Assembly: GCF_000972845.2 (NCBI RefSeq) | Contig: NW_020853101.1 | Location: 186,001-250,000, forward strand | Direction: 5' to 3' | DNA: 64,000 nucleotides | Source: Larimichthys crocea | Lineage: Eukaryota > Chordata > Actinopteri > Sciaenidae | Shown here: one piece after another, positions 43,977 to 56,335 of the stretch | Position numbering within the stretch: position 1 is the stretch's first letter | Layout of the letters: the number at the start of each line of letters is the position of its first letter | The notes under the pieces: generated by a model | Database searches by the model: none | What the model was told of the DNA's origin: nothing | The model's input: only the letters and a program-made list of their open reading frames with translations | Position numbers and translations under genes: made by a program

Positions 43977-45204
43977 TATTAGTAAAAGAGGACTACAGTG
44001 GAGATGCACTGTTAACGCTGCACAACACCAAGTCTGCATATTTAGAGGATGAAAGTACTGCTTTATCATCAAGCTTTAAAGCTTCAGTATACAGTGCAAT
44101 ATTGATTCTGTAAGTATGAATACACATACACAGTGCACAGTACTCTGAACTGAAGTGTCTTTCTCTGGAGGAGCCTCTTTCCTGGAGACTGGTGGGCAGA
44201 TAATTACAAAGGGGATCAGGACTCTCTCTAGGGTTGTTAGTGTTTCAATTAATGATACATCCCAATAAAGCCTTCATGTTTCCTGGGCTTGCTAAGCTGT
44301 TTACCTCATCACACTATCTCAGATGCTCTGCCTTCTGCACTGAATACAAGGAACAGTCAGTTCTAGTGGTTTGTTTTGGACGTTTTGCTGCACCTGGGCT
44401 GAGAAGTCAGTCAGTCTGTCTGCCGTCTGTTTGTCAGACATGCTCATGATTGTTGCTCAGCCTGTAATGGCTGCTGTACCTAGGCCAGGAGTTAGTGTTT
44501 TAATGAATGCTGAGTATTTGATGTTGACACTGAAAACAGACATGCAAGATTCCTGTTTCCAAAGGGCATTTCAGATTGGCTGACCCTGCCATCCCATCCT
44601 CACTGGCCTCTCACATGTACATGACTGTGGTCTGTCCTAGTCTCTGTGACTAAATGTGAATTCTGTATAAAGGGTCATAGAAATAACTTATGAAAGAACA
44701 CACAGGATTGAAAATGGCTTCTCCCACCACACACTGCCCAGGCTCAGCTCCATGTTTTGATCGTGGCTGCAGCTCAGACTGCTTTGATTGATGATAGGGA
44801 TCAGAGCTTCATGGAAGTCTGTCAGATTAGCCAATCAATATCAATATCCAAACTGACAGCTGATCTGCTCAGACAGGACCTTCAACACAGGCTGGGTGCC
44901 TCTGGAAATTTCATGATACCTACAGATTGATTTCTGTCCTTGGTTGCAAAGAGAATGAGAGATATGCTTTGATCTCAAAGAAACCTTTGAAGCAAGAGAA
45001 GGATACAACATAAACAGCCATGCTTGATGTTGCAGAATCAGTTGGGAAACAATGAAATGTATTTCATTTAGTCCAGTACATGAATGTGGAGGGCTGAAGT
45101 CTATTTCTGCAAACACTGGAACAAGTTCAAGAAAGTACATTTTTTGTTTTGGTTTTTTGCATGAAAGGTTTTTCTTGCAACTTTTGGAAACTTTTGGGGA
45201 ATAA
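43977..45204. other. Unique sequence, no gene seen
   Basis: Nothing recognised. Confidence 0.4.
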
Positions 45205-45275
45205 TATAAAGGGTACGGTTTAGACCTGCTCTATGGTTTTTATGATTTGGTGCTATATAAATCAAACTGAAATTA
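45205..45275 (+). repeat. LINE 3' tail (AGACCTGCTCTAT type)
   Basis: GGTTTAGACCTGCTCTATGG, then TTTGGTGCTATATAAATCAAACTGAA; same tail as 51215-51361. Confidence 0.55.
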
Positions 45276-46639
45276 ATAGAATGTATGCTGGATTATCTAG
45301 CACACATTTTCACACGCATTGCTAACAATCCGAGAGACAACCAGCCTTTTAAGGCCCTGTTTTTTTTTTTTTTTGCAAATACACCACGCTGTACATGCAA
45401 AAGTGTCTCTACCTGTTCTGGGAGTCTAAACTCTTTGAGTCTCGAGTCTCCTCCCAGAAGAAATGCAGGACAGAGATGTGAGGAAGAGACACGAGGATGG
45501 AGGTGGAGTATTTACTATATGTTGTATATGTCACCTGTTACTGTCTTGCTCCCACCGATCTGTCCTTGTGTACCTGCACAAATAGAAAGAGCTGTTTCTA
45601 CTTGCAGAGTGACTGGAGACATCCCAGCCCTGCACATTTGTGTTTTATTAATTATCATATTTTTAAGTAATCATACTGTCTCCCTTTGTTGCACTAAGGG
45701 ATAATGAGCATTGTCGCTGTGGACTGCAGTAAAATTTGTCATGAGGTCTGTTTCATTCCACTACTGTCACAGCATCTGCAAGCCTTGAACAGGTAAAAAA
45801 AAATGCACTCCAACTTGTTGAACTCTGAATATTTCATTTTCAAGAAAAATGTTTCATGTTTCAAATGTTTCATAATTTCCAGTAAACTCCAATCAAAACA
45901 CAAACTACTACAGCTTCAAGTTAAAGAGTAACAGTGGTCAAAATTGCCATGAAACCATCTGACACACACCTGACCTTACTTTAGGTGAGGAGAAATATGA
46001 CTGGGTATTATAAATATGTGACGACTACATTATGTGTATGACCACAGTGCTGGTTAAAGGTACAAGTGTAGAAATCTTGCAGAAATCAAATTCATTTATT
46101 TGCATTTTGACAACACAAACAGTCTGTCTGTGGTAACTGTAGCCATTAGCTAGTTTGGTTAGTTAGCTCGGTTCCACTGTCCATTCACCCAGGTCCAGGT
46201 TATATACATATTTTACTTTTATTTTACTTTTATTTATAATTTTAAATTGGAGCTGCTCAGGGTATGACAGAGAAAATACTAACACATCCTGAGGCAGTAC
46301 TGGGAAGAACAGGTGATGCATACATGATTTGTAAAGAAATAAAGAGAAATGATTTTGTCATTTATACTCCGTGAACTTGAAAAAGCATTGAGATAAATGC
46401 TCTGTCACTCTGTATCTCTCCTCTAATGATGGATCTCTTTAAAGTGTAGTATGGGAAGAGACAAACACATAAAGACATAAACAGACAGACGGATGATGAA
46501 TTTGTGCTGAAATATCACAGCAGCAGAGATTTAGAAAGTCAACAAACTTCCTGCAGTCTTTGCTGTACATTGTACTATAACCAAGTTTAATCCTCCCATA
46601 CAAAACTGTGATCCTTCTAAATAAAATGCAAAACAGCAT
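45276..46639. other. Unique AT-rich sequence, no gene seen
   Basis: A T16 run lies near 45360-45376. Confidence 0.4.
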
Positions 46640-46700
46640 GACAATGAATAAATGAATGAATGAATGAATTAATTAATTAATTAATTCATTCATTCATTAA
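46640..46700. repeat. Palindromic tetranucleotide array (AATG)n(AATT)n(CATT)n
   Basis: AATG units pass into AATT units and then into CATT units, so the left third is the reverse complement of the right third. It abuts a minus-strand LINE tail at 46703. Confidence 0.85.
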
Positions 46701-46800
46701 TGTCGGGACACAATACCTCTGCCTCGAAGGGCTTTACAATCTGTACAGGGAGTGACACCCTCTGTCCTTAGACCCTCGGTTCCAGTGAGGAAAAACAAAA
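46701..46800 (-). repeat. LINE 3' tail family, minus copy
   Basis: AATACCTCTGCCTCGAAGGGC, CAGGGAGTGACACCCTCTG and GACCCTCGGTTCCAGTGAGG; same family as 62668-62945. Confidence 0.65.
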
Positions 46801-47191
46801 AACCCACAAGCTGCTCTATGAACGAATGTTACCTTTTCAAACTTAATAAAGGATGATAACTTTACAGACTGTCCATGAGCCGACTTCAGACTTTGAACTT
46901 GAAAGTTTTGTTCCGTTTTATTTTATTTTAAACTTCTTTTTTTTGGCTTCAGCATGTTGACTATGTTGTTACTATTCCAGGTTTTGGGCAATATTGGATT
47001 AATGTTGTAATAATAAAGGACCATTAAGAGAAAGAGGATTAAAGTCAAGCCTCTGACAGAACGTGTAGTAGGCTGGTGTGCTGGCTTGTTTTTTTTTCAT
47101 GTTGCTTTTTCTGGAGCTGCAGTGCTTTATACTGCATCAGCTTTGTTGTTGTAATTAAGCTGTTGTGCTCTGCAATCCTCACCAATGTGTA

Positions 47192-47233
<42 letters not shown>

Positions 47234-47384
47234 GCTACTGTATGTAAATTTACTTCATATACATATATGATACAATGATACAGCAACGTTGTATGACTTT
47301 GATTAGCTCCCAAGGGCTAGCAGCTTGAGTGCACTGCGGCTGATCTAATGAATCCAGAGATAACCAAGCGCCAGCCTCTGTGGC
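46801..47384. other. Unique sequence with a (TG)n tract at 47196-47232
   Basis: No gene recognised; the TG run has about 18 units. Confidence 0.6.
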
Positions 47385-47740
47385 TGTGAAGTGAAGCCAG
47401 TGAAGTGAAGGCACAGGAAGTGCCAAGAGCTGCGGTTCCTCTTGTCGTCCACTTGAGGCTGGCTCCAGAAGTGAGTCAGTCTCCATAAGTCCCCATGTTC
47501 AAATGTCCAACTTCACAGCAGAAATAAACATGTTTACAGCCTGGTACAAAAAACAGTTTTGATCTCTATAGCTTTATATTATTTTATTTATATTAAGGAT
47601 TAAAGTTATGCATAAGAGCATGGCTGCTTTGATTGACAGGTGGGTGTCATTTCAGGTGGCTTGTTTGAGCACCCAGGCTTTATTCAGCCTGCCTCAGCTC
47701 CATGGTTCACGTCTTAGCCGGGAGGTGGAAGAGGAAGGAC
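47385..47740 (-). repeat. Dispersed repeat family B, inverted copy 3
   Basis: CGTCCACTTGAGGCTGGCTCC and GAAGTGAGTCAGTCTCCAT are the reverse complement of 35556-35615, and TACAAAAAACAGTTTTG matches 35535-35555 inverted. Confidence 0.65.
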
Positions 47741-48339
47741 TACCGACTGGCTCTGTTCAGGTCCAGCTGCTTCAGCCAGTCATGCTTTTTATACCAACTG
47801 ACTGTGCCGCTCACCACCTTCACAATGCCTGCTCTTTGAAACACTTCTTATCTACTTGTTCCATTGAACAATCTGGAATTTTCTTCTATAGTTGTGTCTT
47901 ATAACTCAAGCACGTTACTGTTTTACAAACTCCCAACAATTTATTAAGATCAATATTACTATTGTATTTTTTTATTCATTAGCGCTGTTTATAGCTGCTC
48001 TGCTCGGCTGTTTGTTGTCTTGTTGCTTCATGTTGCTGCATGGATATATATGAGACATATCATTTGAAGTTTGTTGCTCTGCGTGACATAAGTTCTGTTT
48101 TGAAGAACTTCAGTTTCTGTCTCTGCAGCATCTTGTCGTCGTCATCTGTAAATTCCATCAGTACAGGCTTCAAAACGTCTGCACTTAAAAATTTGCCAGC
48201 TGGCTACAACTGGCACATTTACAGAAATGCCGATTAATGTGTGCTGTCCTCATAAATAAACTAAATGAAAAAATAATGATCTCACCTACATCCATCTGCT
48301 CATGCACGTACAGTCTCACTTATAAACAGAATGCCAAAC

Positions 48340-48340
<1 letters not shown>
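47741..48340. other. Unique sequence, no gene seen
   Basis: Nothing recognised. Confidence 0.4.

Positions 48341-48402
<62 letters not shown>
48341..48402. repeat. (GAAA)n microsatellite
   Basis: About fifteen GAAA units. Lys-Glu-Arg repeat frames across it are artefacts. Confidence 0.95.
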
Positions 48403-48474
48403 ACCCTAACATTTTTACCCCACAAAATAAAATGTACAATTTCTACACTTTTGTTGCCATTAATTACAAACCAG

Positions 48475-48665
48475 CTCTCCACCAGCCTCCATTCAGCCCA
48501 CCTCAGCTCTACCCACGCTCCACGTCTCTGCCCGTTTTTGGATTAGCCAGGAGCCGGCGGAGGCTGGACTACCACACTGAGCTTCATGACGGCTCTTCAG
48601 AAACCTGAGAGTGACGTCACAGAGACTACATCCAGGTTTTAGACAGTCTATGGACCTATAGTGTA
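48475..48665 (-). repeat. Dispersed repeat family B, terminal fragment
   Basis: CCACCTCAGCTCTACCCACG, GGATTAGCCAGGAGCCGGCGG and TGACGTCACAGAGACTACATCC with TTTTAGACAGTCTATGG form the usual end of this fish family. Confidence 0.6.
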
Positions 48666-49659
48666 GTTTTTAGTAGTAGTATTTAGTATTAGTATATCAG
48701 TATGTGTGCAACCTTCATTGAACGTGTACCTTCTACTGAGTACAGATTAACCCTGCCCTCCAGTGGTGAAACACTAAACAACAAGAGACTCAGCCCTATT
48801 GTTCGTGCAGGTTTCTGTAAAATATGAAGGACACATCAATACCTGTATGCTAAATAAACTTTTGTTAGAGATTTAAGAAGGACAGAACTGTCTGTGATAA
48901 TATATGACAGACAACACAGTTATCCCCCTCATCCTCATCCTCACTGCTGCTCATATACAATCCAGACTCAAATGACAGGGGCTGCGTGATGATGACCACT
49001 AACTGTACTGTAGCACACTAACTGTACTGTAGCATATTATGATGTCTGGCTATGTCCTTTTGCAGGTTCTACTTCTTTGATGTGATTTTGGGATACTGAC
49101 AGTAGATATGATGAGCAGAATGTCACAGGAGACTCACAGAATGGAACATATGAAGCTCCACATGTGGATCCACACAATTTAGGGAGGAGACGATCTGTTT
49201 TTGAAGACCCTTAAGACATCATCAGTGTTATTTTGTCAGACTTGACATGTGGCTACTTCACAGGCTGAGGAGAAGTAACCAAAGTAGGCCTAACTCGTCG
49301 ACAGAAAACGACTATTTGAGCTCACTGTCTCCCCAAACATATCTCTGCTTCAGAGCTCTGAGGTCAGCATTATTCTTTAAATGAAATCCTTTTTTTAATT
49401 AGCGGGAGATCACCATCAATCATTTCACATATCTGATATGAATAACCAAAGAGAGATCATACTGCTGCTACCACTTGAAGATACTAGAGAGCACACCTGA
49501 AACACAAGTTTAAGTTTAATCACACTCTGGGTCTATATTAGGCTGCAGTTACCCACAGCAAACATACAACTACACACACTGACCAGGTGAATCAATTATG
49601 CCATTAGAATTTTTCAGTGACATTATTGAGTTATCACCAAAAGGGTCCAGACCTCCCTT
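48666..49659. other. Unique sequence, no gene seen
   Basis: Short TAGTATTAG and CTGTACTGTAGCA repeats near 48665-48690 and 49005-49030; no gene recognised. Confidence 0.4.
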
Positions 49660-49745
49660 CCCTAAAGCCACCTGTAAACCTGCATGTGGGGGGAAGCCGG
49701 AGAACAGAGAGAGCCCACACACACACAGGGAGAACATGCAAACTC
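49660..49745 (-). repeat. Dispersed repeat fragment, 14775/26025 family
   Basis: CCTGTAAACCTGCATGTGGG, GAAGCCGGAGAACAGAG and AGGGAGAACATGCAAACTC match the family in the 26025-26285 orientation. Confidence 0.6.
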
Positions 49746-51214
49746 TTCTTTTTATGTTGGGATGACCTCGAGCCAACCATCTACTCAGGGATGACATCAT
49801 ATGTGATGCAACTATCAGCAACTAACTGCACAATATAATAAACACTCAGAACCTAAAAGATAAACACCCTCTATTCAACGTGGTGTGTATCTACACCGGT
49901 CCAGTCTAAACACAGAAGAAAAATCACATCACACCTGTTATCACCCTTTATGACCCAGGAGTAGATTTTTACCTTTTAAGGAGCACTAAGTGTCTTCAGA
50001 GTTTCCTACATCATCTGAACAGACATGATCATGTTCACTGAAGGATTAAAGCTGCTGCTGTATGTTTACTGCATTAACAGGCTGAATCAGCGTACAGATA
50101 TTAATTCACTCAATACTTTTTAATCACAACATAAATCAATTTATTTACCTAAATATATAAAGAAAAAACGTGGTAAAAACATAATAATTCATGCAAGGAT
50201 CACTAGCATAATTTACTCTGAGATTCCAGCTGGAATGCATCCTTAAACTAGATTTCCAACCCTGACAGTCCTCACCAATGACATTAGAATTCAGGCTGTC
50301 TGCTCTGTGCATCAACAATAGTGAAAAGTGTATTAATATATAGTGTTTATTAGCACGTCTGTTTTTAAATCTTGTCGTACTGTCCAGCTTTCATGTGTGC
50401 ACATGCTGCTACAGCAACATACTGCATGTATTTATCACCTGCTGTTGCTAACAGTGGCTAACAGTTGCTAGAGCTTAGCTTGTCACTCATCTTTGTGACT
50501 TGTTGAATCAAGTAGTATTGTGAGTCATGCAGTCACAAACAAAATTAAATACATATATACAGAAATATGTCTGGTTCTGCTGTCCTGAGTCTGATACTTC
50601 TTTTGAAAGTATTTATGTTGAGATGTTCTGAAGGTTTTTCTTGCCTTCTATCTTCTTGTGTTTCCTTTGAAAGACCAGTTCAACCTCCCACACTCCTCCA
50701 GAATGTAAAAGAACAGCCGGCTTCTTAAATGTCTAGCCTTGTTTTTCCTGCCTCCTGCTCCAGAAGTCAATTCTGGATTCCCTTCAAGATCTCACCCAGT
50801 CAATCTGCTCCTGAGCACTGCAACGTCACCTCTGCTTCCAATAAAGTGTCTAAAGTCATTGTGGACTCTGGCCAGTGTTTGCATTTGCTGAATCTGTGGA
50901 TTACTTTTAAAAGTGGTTGGTGAAAACTTAGTTCTGGTTGAGGTCCAATATCTAATGAAACTATAAAATTCATAGCTGTGTAATTTCAATCTTGTATTGA
51001 TTTTGATTGATCTTTTTTTTGATCATTAATTCAATTTGGTAATCAAATTTAGAAGCAAAGATAAATCTGAAAGCTTTGCTTTCAAATTGAATGAAATAAT
51101 GACCAATCAATATAAAATCAATAAAGATTGCGGAAAACAAAAAGTCACTCCCTGATCATTATTGTCTGTCATTAGCCTCATCATGTGTTATTCTTCACTA
51201 AAGTCACTAGTTCT
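49746..51214. other. Unique AT-rich sequence, no gene seen
   Basis: Nothing recognised; small frames only. Confidence 0.4.
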
Positions 51215-51361
51215 GCCTTTTAAAGGAAGTCTTTCCTTGCCACTGTTGCTAAGTGCTTGCTCATGGTGGGAATTGTTGGAGTCTAGACCTGCTCTATATA
51301 AAAAGCATCATCAGATAACTTCTGTTATGGTTTAACGCTATAGAAATAAAACTGAACTGAA
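51215..51361 (+). repeat. LINE 3' tail (AGATAACTTCTG type)
   Basis: TTTTAAAGGAAGTCTTTCC, CTTGCTCATGGTGGGAATTG, CTAGACCTGCTCTATATAAA, CAGATAACTTCTGTTATGG and AACGCTATAGAAATAAAACTG appear in the order of an L2-like LINE 3' end. Fuller copy of 27731 and 45205. Confidence 0.7.
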
Positions 51362-52327
51362 AAAATATTGAATGTATTGACGGAAGCAGATGAAAAGAAC
51401 ACCACCTGCTTGTAAACCTTTCACCGTGTTCTAAGATTCCTCTGTGTTCCGTCATTACACTAAGTGTGAAGTAAAAGAGCTAAGTGCTGTAAATACACTT
51501 GGTTCAGAGTGAGCAGCCACGTCACTGACATTTCGATTTTCACACTTATATGGACAATTGTGGATAATTAAGATTAGAGCAATGATGTCCTTTATGGAGA
51601 TAATGCAGCCTGACCGGTTCGGCCTGGAAGCCGATGAAACAGGCGCCGCTCTTACTTACTGGTTCTGTACTTTATCTGATGTGGTTTGTCTGTTATCGAA
51701 CTGTTCTTCTTCACAGCTGTCTCTCCTCACACACTGTGCAGTTCACCTCTTATGTGTCATGCATTAATAATGAGTTTTATTCAAAAGGTATAAAGTGACA
51801 AAGAAGTCATCTTTTTTTCCATTTTCATGAAGACTTGTGCTAAAAGAGAGCCTGGTAACTTCTCTGAAGAAATATCACAAAGGATGAGTCACAGTAACTT
51901 TTCAGTTCACCTTCAATGTTTGCTGTCCTCAATCCACCAGTTTCTGCTTCATTTTCTCAATGTCAGCGTACTTCTCAAAGGATTTACGGAATGGAATGAC
52001 ATTTCCTAAATCTGCACAGCAGAGAGGTGTTTGTATTGGGCCACCCACTCAAGACTCCATTGCACTGAAGCAGTTACTATATGGTACACCTTCCAACAAG
52101 CCACAAGTTAGCATGGTCCTCCTCCTCCTCCAACCTGAACAGAAGGTCATTTGTCAGGGCTTCACGTAAAAGAATGAGTATTTTGATGTGAGCTCAGTGG
52201 TATTGTACTAAATGCATAAAACATTAAACGTCTAGTGTACTGAATAAAGAGTACTTAGACTGTTAGATAAGTAGGTTAGGCAGAGCAGAGAACCAAGAGC
52301 ATACTGTCTGCATGAAACATCTCTTAC
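51362..52327. other. Unique sequence, perhaps intronic to the candidate gene at 52328
   Basis: No further exon of the candidate minus-strand gene was recognised. Confidence 0.35.
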
Positions 52328-52415
52328 CTCTCCTGCCAGTGATTTGAAGAGCTTCTTCTCTGTTTTACTGAGTGGTTTTAAAGGCATCTTGACCCGCTCT
52401 GCTCATCAGCATCAA
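52328..52415 (-). CDS. Candidate start-codon exon of an unidentified gene
   Basis: On the minus strand TTCTTTTTCCCTCTGCAG| (ideal acceptor) precedes an 88-nt exon that ends GGAGAG|GTAAGAG (strong donor). ATG at 52385-52387, with A at -3 (GTCAAGATGC), opens twenty codons beginning MPLKPLSKTEKKLFKSLAG, and the exon ends in phase 0. The segment is basic and protein-like. An out-of-frame ATG lies 23 nt upstream. I do not recognise the family and found no following exon to the left. The CpG-rich segment at 58363-58560 with a donor in the same orientation is a plausible upstream exon. The two ideal splice borders are the main support. Confidence 0.45.
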
Positions 52416-53006
52416 CTGCAGAGGGAAAAAGAAAGGTTCAAATAGAGTTCAGAAAGACGGATGGAAAGAAAAGAAGGAGCATGTAACAAGATTCAGTGCT
52501 GAATTCAAATCCACAACATGACATCACAATGTGTCTCGCATTCTATAAATATCAATATATCTGTGCATATTTTATATTGTGTACAAGCCAGAACATGTCA
52601 GAATGTCTTAAAGTGACCCTGTCTCTAAAAGAACTACAACCTGCAGTATCCCTGCTTTCCACTGGGTGCCGCTAGTCAATCAATCATTACAAAGTGTGGC
52701 GATGATGTCACAGTGTCACAGAAGGACTTTTTTTTCTTTGTCAGTTGAGAACAAGAACAATTTGAATTGTAGATATAAAAATGTGGTAATCAGACATGAG
52801 ACAGACAGAATGTCACAGGAGCTGACTAAGAATTCAAGATTCACAACTTCTCTCCTATTTATTGTTTTAGTCAGTCGTCAGTGTACTGACTGTATTTATG
52901 ATGTCTGTGAAGGCTTCCTAGGTCTGCAAGTAATCTGAGATGATTTCACACATCACAAAGAACTGTCGTTATCAAGGAGAATTCAGTCCTGCAATCTACC
53001 CTGAGT

Positions 53007-53008
<2 letters not shown>
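52416..53008. other. Unique sequence, perhaps intronic
   Basis: Nothing recognised. Confidence 0.35.

Positions 53009-53050
<42 letters not shown>
53009..53050. repeat. (CA)n microsatellite
   Basis: About 21 CA units. Confidence 0.95.
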
Positions 53051-53051
<1 letters not shown>

Positions 53052-53239
53052 GTATTTACAGCCCAGCATGTGCATCCAGCTTGAACTCTTGTGACCTTTA
53101 TCAAGCTGAGCAGCAGTCTGCCAGCACAGCACCACAGCAGATCACGGAGAGCCAGCCTCTTTCAGGAGAATGTATGTTATTCTGGTCCAACACTGACGCA
53201 TTGTTAACACCCATCTCATTCTTACCCCATATGGGCAAG

Positions 53240-53475
53240 CAGGTAGGATTTAGTGGTATGTATTATGGTGGCCACAAAATGCATGGAAAATATGAAATTC
53301 CAATGTTTAGGTCTGGACTACTGTACAAACATGGCAGACTCCGTAGAAGAGAACCCTTGGCATGATTGACAGAAAGATTATACACTGATGGAAATATAGT
53401 TATGAATATTATATTCTATTTCTGACATATTCAGTAAATAAATCCCACTACATCTGACACACTGCACTTTTAAAG
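53240..53475. mobile_element. Small MITE with TAGGATTTAGTGG / CACTACATCTGACACACTGCAC ends
   Basis: Left phrase CAGGTAGGATTTAGTGGTATG and right phrase AAATCCCACTACATCTGACACACTGCACTTTTAAAG are the two ends of the fish MITE family also seen at 17771 and 22846. Exact termini are unclear because the left TIR is partial. Confidence 0.5.
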
Positions 53476-53511
53476 TGTGAGAAGTTTGGAAAAAGTCAAA
53501 GAAACTAAAGT

Positions 53512-53575
53512 AATCCATCCATCCATGTTCTTTCACTTATCGTGGCCGGGTGGAGGTGGCAGCAGGCTTAGCCGC
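53512..53575 (-). repeat. Rex3/RTE LINE 3' tip
   Basis: ATCCATCCATCCATGTTC then CACTTATCGTGGCCGGGTGGAGGTGGCAGCAGGC is the antisense of a Rex3-like 3' end with its ATCC tandem tail. Same family as the LINE split by the LTR element. Confidence 0.6.
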
Positions 53576-53807
53576 CATGATAAGAGCTGTTTGAGTTCTC
53601 TTACCCCCAAACCACACTAGACGCGTGCCTGCCATGTCGCAGCTGTGACCCTGTTTTGGTCATACCCCACAGGGAGCGTTTCAGAAGCGTTTATCCCTCC
53701 AGACTTTGTTCACTTGCTCAGATTTGGTCATTTTTTATGTGCTTCTAAACATGCTTCTACGTGTGGAAATATGCTTCTACATGTGTGGTATATGTGATTG
53801 CACACAC

Positions 53808-53810
<3 letters not shown>

Positions 53811-53859
<49 letters not shown>
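53811..53859. repeat. (TG)n microsatellite
   Basis: About 24 TG units. Confidence 0.95.
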
Positions 53860-53863
<4 letters not shown>

Positions 53864-54599
53864 ATTATTTATTTATTTTTATAATTTTTTTAATCTATTT
53901 TTCTTTTAAACCTGTCACATTTTTGTGACATAAAAGGTAGGATGAAGAAGTAATCACACAGACATTATATTATGGAGAGTATTCTATTATTTAAGGATGG
54001 TGATTCCTCATGTGACAATGGACAATACAGTACAGTGTACAGTGGACACTGGACAAACTTCTATGCTGAAGTTTTACTTCATATACACCAATGCTGCTTT
54101 GGGCCCCTTATTTTGTTTTGTTGTTGTTACTGTCTGGTAATCTGGCCCACAGCCTCTCTAATTTGTTTTATGCTTGGAAGTTGTTTTTATTTGTATTGTA
54201 AATCAAAATAATAAAACTATGTATTCAACACGGAGCGAGCAGAGGCCCGCTTCTGGGACGCTTCTGAACCGGACCACGGCGGAGCCGGTGGGGTTTAAAA
54301 CATTGACTAAAATGTATGTTATGCCATGTATCACTGCGGCAACCACGACGCAGACACAACGCTGCGTGCCCAGTGGAATTTAGGGGTAACTGCTAAGGAA
54401 AGAAGCTTCAATGCTTCCTTTCTTATCTCCTTTAGCATAGGATACACCGGACCATCCTTTACGAAACCAAAAGGAGGAAATGCCATCCCACAATTCCTTG
54501 CGGCAGCGACAAAACAAAAAAAAAAAAAAAAAAACAACACACTGTTCGGTCATTCACAACCAGATATTAAAACATCAGTGTATTTAAACAGTGTGGTAG
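53860..54599. other. Flank of the P-element relic, no gene seen
   Basis: GC-rich near 54230-54300. GCTAAGGAAAGAAGC and GCTTCCTTTC near 54395-54425 form a loose palindrome. An A20 run lies at 54514-54534. Confidence 0.4.
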
Positions 54600-55865
54600 A
54601 AGAAGTGGGAAGTGGCTTTGAGGAGGGAAGGATTCACTGCAAGTGATTCATCCGTGCTTTGCAATGAGCATTTCAAGCAGGACGGTTTTGATAGTACAGG
54701 TCAGATTGTTCGACTCAGAGATGGTGTTATTCCATTCAGCTTCCAAAGAGTAGGTGTTTCAAAAGGCTATTAACATTCATAAATGTAAATATTCAATTAT
54801 CAATCACAGGACATGTTTGGATACTTATCCCTGTATACTATATTTCTTTCAAGTATTACGCTTTTTCATATTAGCCGGAAAAGGGCAGGACTACTACGGC
54901 TCCAGAAGAGCTGAAGAGAGCCCTTCTGTGGCCTCTTAGAAGGCCCCAAAAACCGCAACCTCACACCCACAACCTCAGCCTAATGATGTGAGTATTTCTA
55001 TTTTAAACATCATACCATAATGGTCCTGGACATATTCAAATCTCACTTATTTGCTGAAACTTATATTAAACACACTGGATGTAGGATTCAGTTTCCCGCA
55101 TCCAGTGACCTGTAAGAAAGTATTTGTAATGATGGACGCATGCCACATGCTGAAGCTGGCACGTAATATGTTGCAGGTAAATGATGATCGTTGTGATAAA
55201 TTGGAGGTACATCAATCATCTCAATGATGTGCCAAAAAAGATGGACTGCATGCTGCCAATAAAATTACAGACATACATGTCTACTTTGAGAACCACAAGA
55301 TGAGGGTGTCCATGGCTGTGCAAACACTGAGTCGCTCCATGTCAGTACAAGGAGGGATCTTGAGTACTCTCAGTTTAAAAACTGAGGCAATGACTGGATT
55401 TATTGAGGTAATATGATTAGTGATTATAGAACCAAGTACATGTTTAGTAAGAATCAGTCACTGCTCAAACAAGTACAAACAGCAAAATGTTGATCATTGC
55501 TGTGTATCTTAGTAGAAAGCAGGCTTATGGAGAAAAGGAAGTCAAATACTTGCATGTTTACACATTGAACATACAGCTCGAAATAAGTACTTTGTTTTCT
55601 TTATATTTTGAATAGATGAGTATTGATTTCAACTATCTGATACCTAATGAAACCCTGTAATGACAGTGATTTAGTTGCAGATATTTCTTTATAGATGACT
55701 GACAGACTGTTTGATACCATGAATGGACGCAATCCTCGTGCCAAAAGATTCAAAGCTCCCTTGGGTGCTTTGAATTGGATGGAAAGGAAAGCATTTTTGT
55801 CAAGAGCCAGGGAGTACTGTTCTCTTATGCATCAAGGTCCTAAGATGCTCCGTTCTCTGTATCAG
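54600..55865 (+). pseudogene. THAP9 / P-element-like transposase pseudogene
   Basis: Segments of a P-element-type transposase appear in the correct order but different frames. At 54600-54755: the second half of a THAP zinc-binding domain (KKWEVALRREGFTASDSS, VLCNEHFKQDGFD, VRLRDGVIPFSF). At about 55070-55166: VFVMMDACHMLKLARNML, the DxCHxxKLxRN-like region of the catalytic core. At about 55200-55407: HLNDVPKK, LHAANKITD, FENHKMRVSMAVQTLSRS. At 55695-55790: MTDRLFDTMNGRNPRAK, FKAPLG. GAG|GTAATA at about 55409 and TTTCTTTATAG| before 55695 fit a real intron between the last two. Stops and frame changes break it, and most of the N-terminal THAP part is missing. THAP9 can still cut and paste DNA in vertebrates; this copy cannot. 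Confidence 0.8.
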
Positions 55866-56010
55866 GTTAGGACTTTGCAGTTAATTCAGAACGCTGCTGC
55901 ACGTGTTCTGACAGGAACCAGGATCAGAGATCACATCCCTCCCATTTTGGCTTCCTTGCATTGGCTACCTATTAAATCTAGAATAGAATTTAAAATTCTT
56001 CTCCTTACAT
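55866..56010 (+). mobile_element. L2-type LINE fragment
   Basis: TLQLIQNAAARVLTGTRIRD, HIPPILASLHWLPIKSRI and EFKILLLTYI are uninterrupted and correspond to 43320-43470 in the other L2 copy. It joins directly to the transposase relic at CTGTATCAG and ends in a TA tract. Confidence 0.85.
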
Positions 56011-56133
56011 ATATATAAGGATAATATATATATATAATATATATATAAAATGATATATATAATATATAAATATAATATAGATATATATATTATATATATA
56101 TAATTATATATATATATATAAATATTATAATAT
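56011..56133. repeat. (TA)n-rich tract
   Basis: Nearly pure A/T with long TATA runs, between an L2 fragment and a hAT-like element. Confidence 0.9.
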
Positions 56134-56335
56134 TAGGCTGTCAATCGATGAAAAAAAATAACTAATTAATCGCAAAAAATTTCTGTAATTAATCGCGATT
56201 ATGCGCGATTAATCTATCAATAATGTATCAATATTAAATGCATTTTTCTGAGACTGAAGCTTATAATGAATATTTATTATTGTAAAATGATCAAATTAAT
56301 GTAGAATAAACTCAGATAAAGTATATGAAATTCAT

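Noticed and set aside
48237..48608. 123-codon frame with KERKKERK repeats
   Set aside because: Translation of a (GAAA)n microsatellite.
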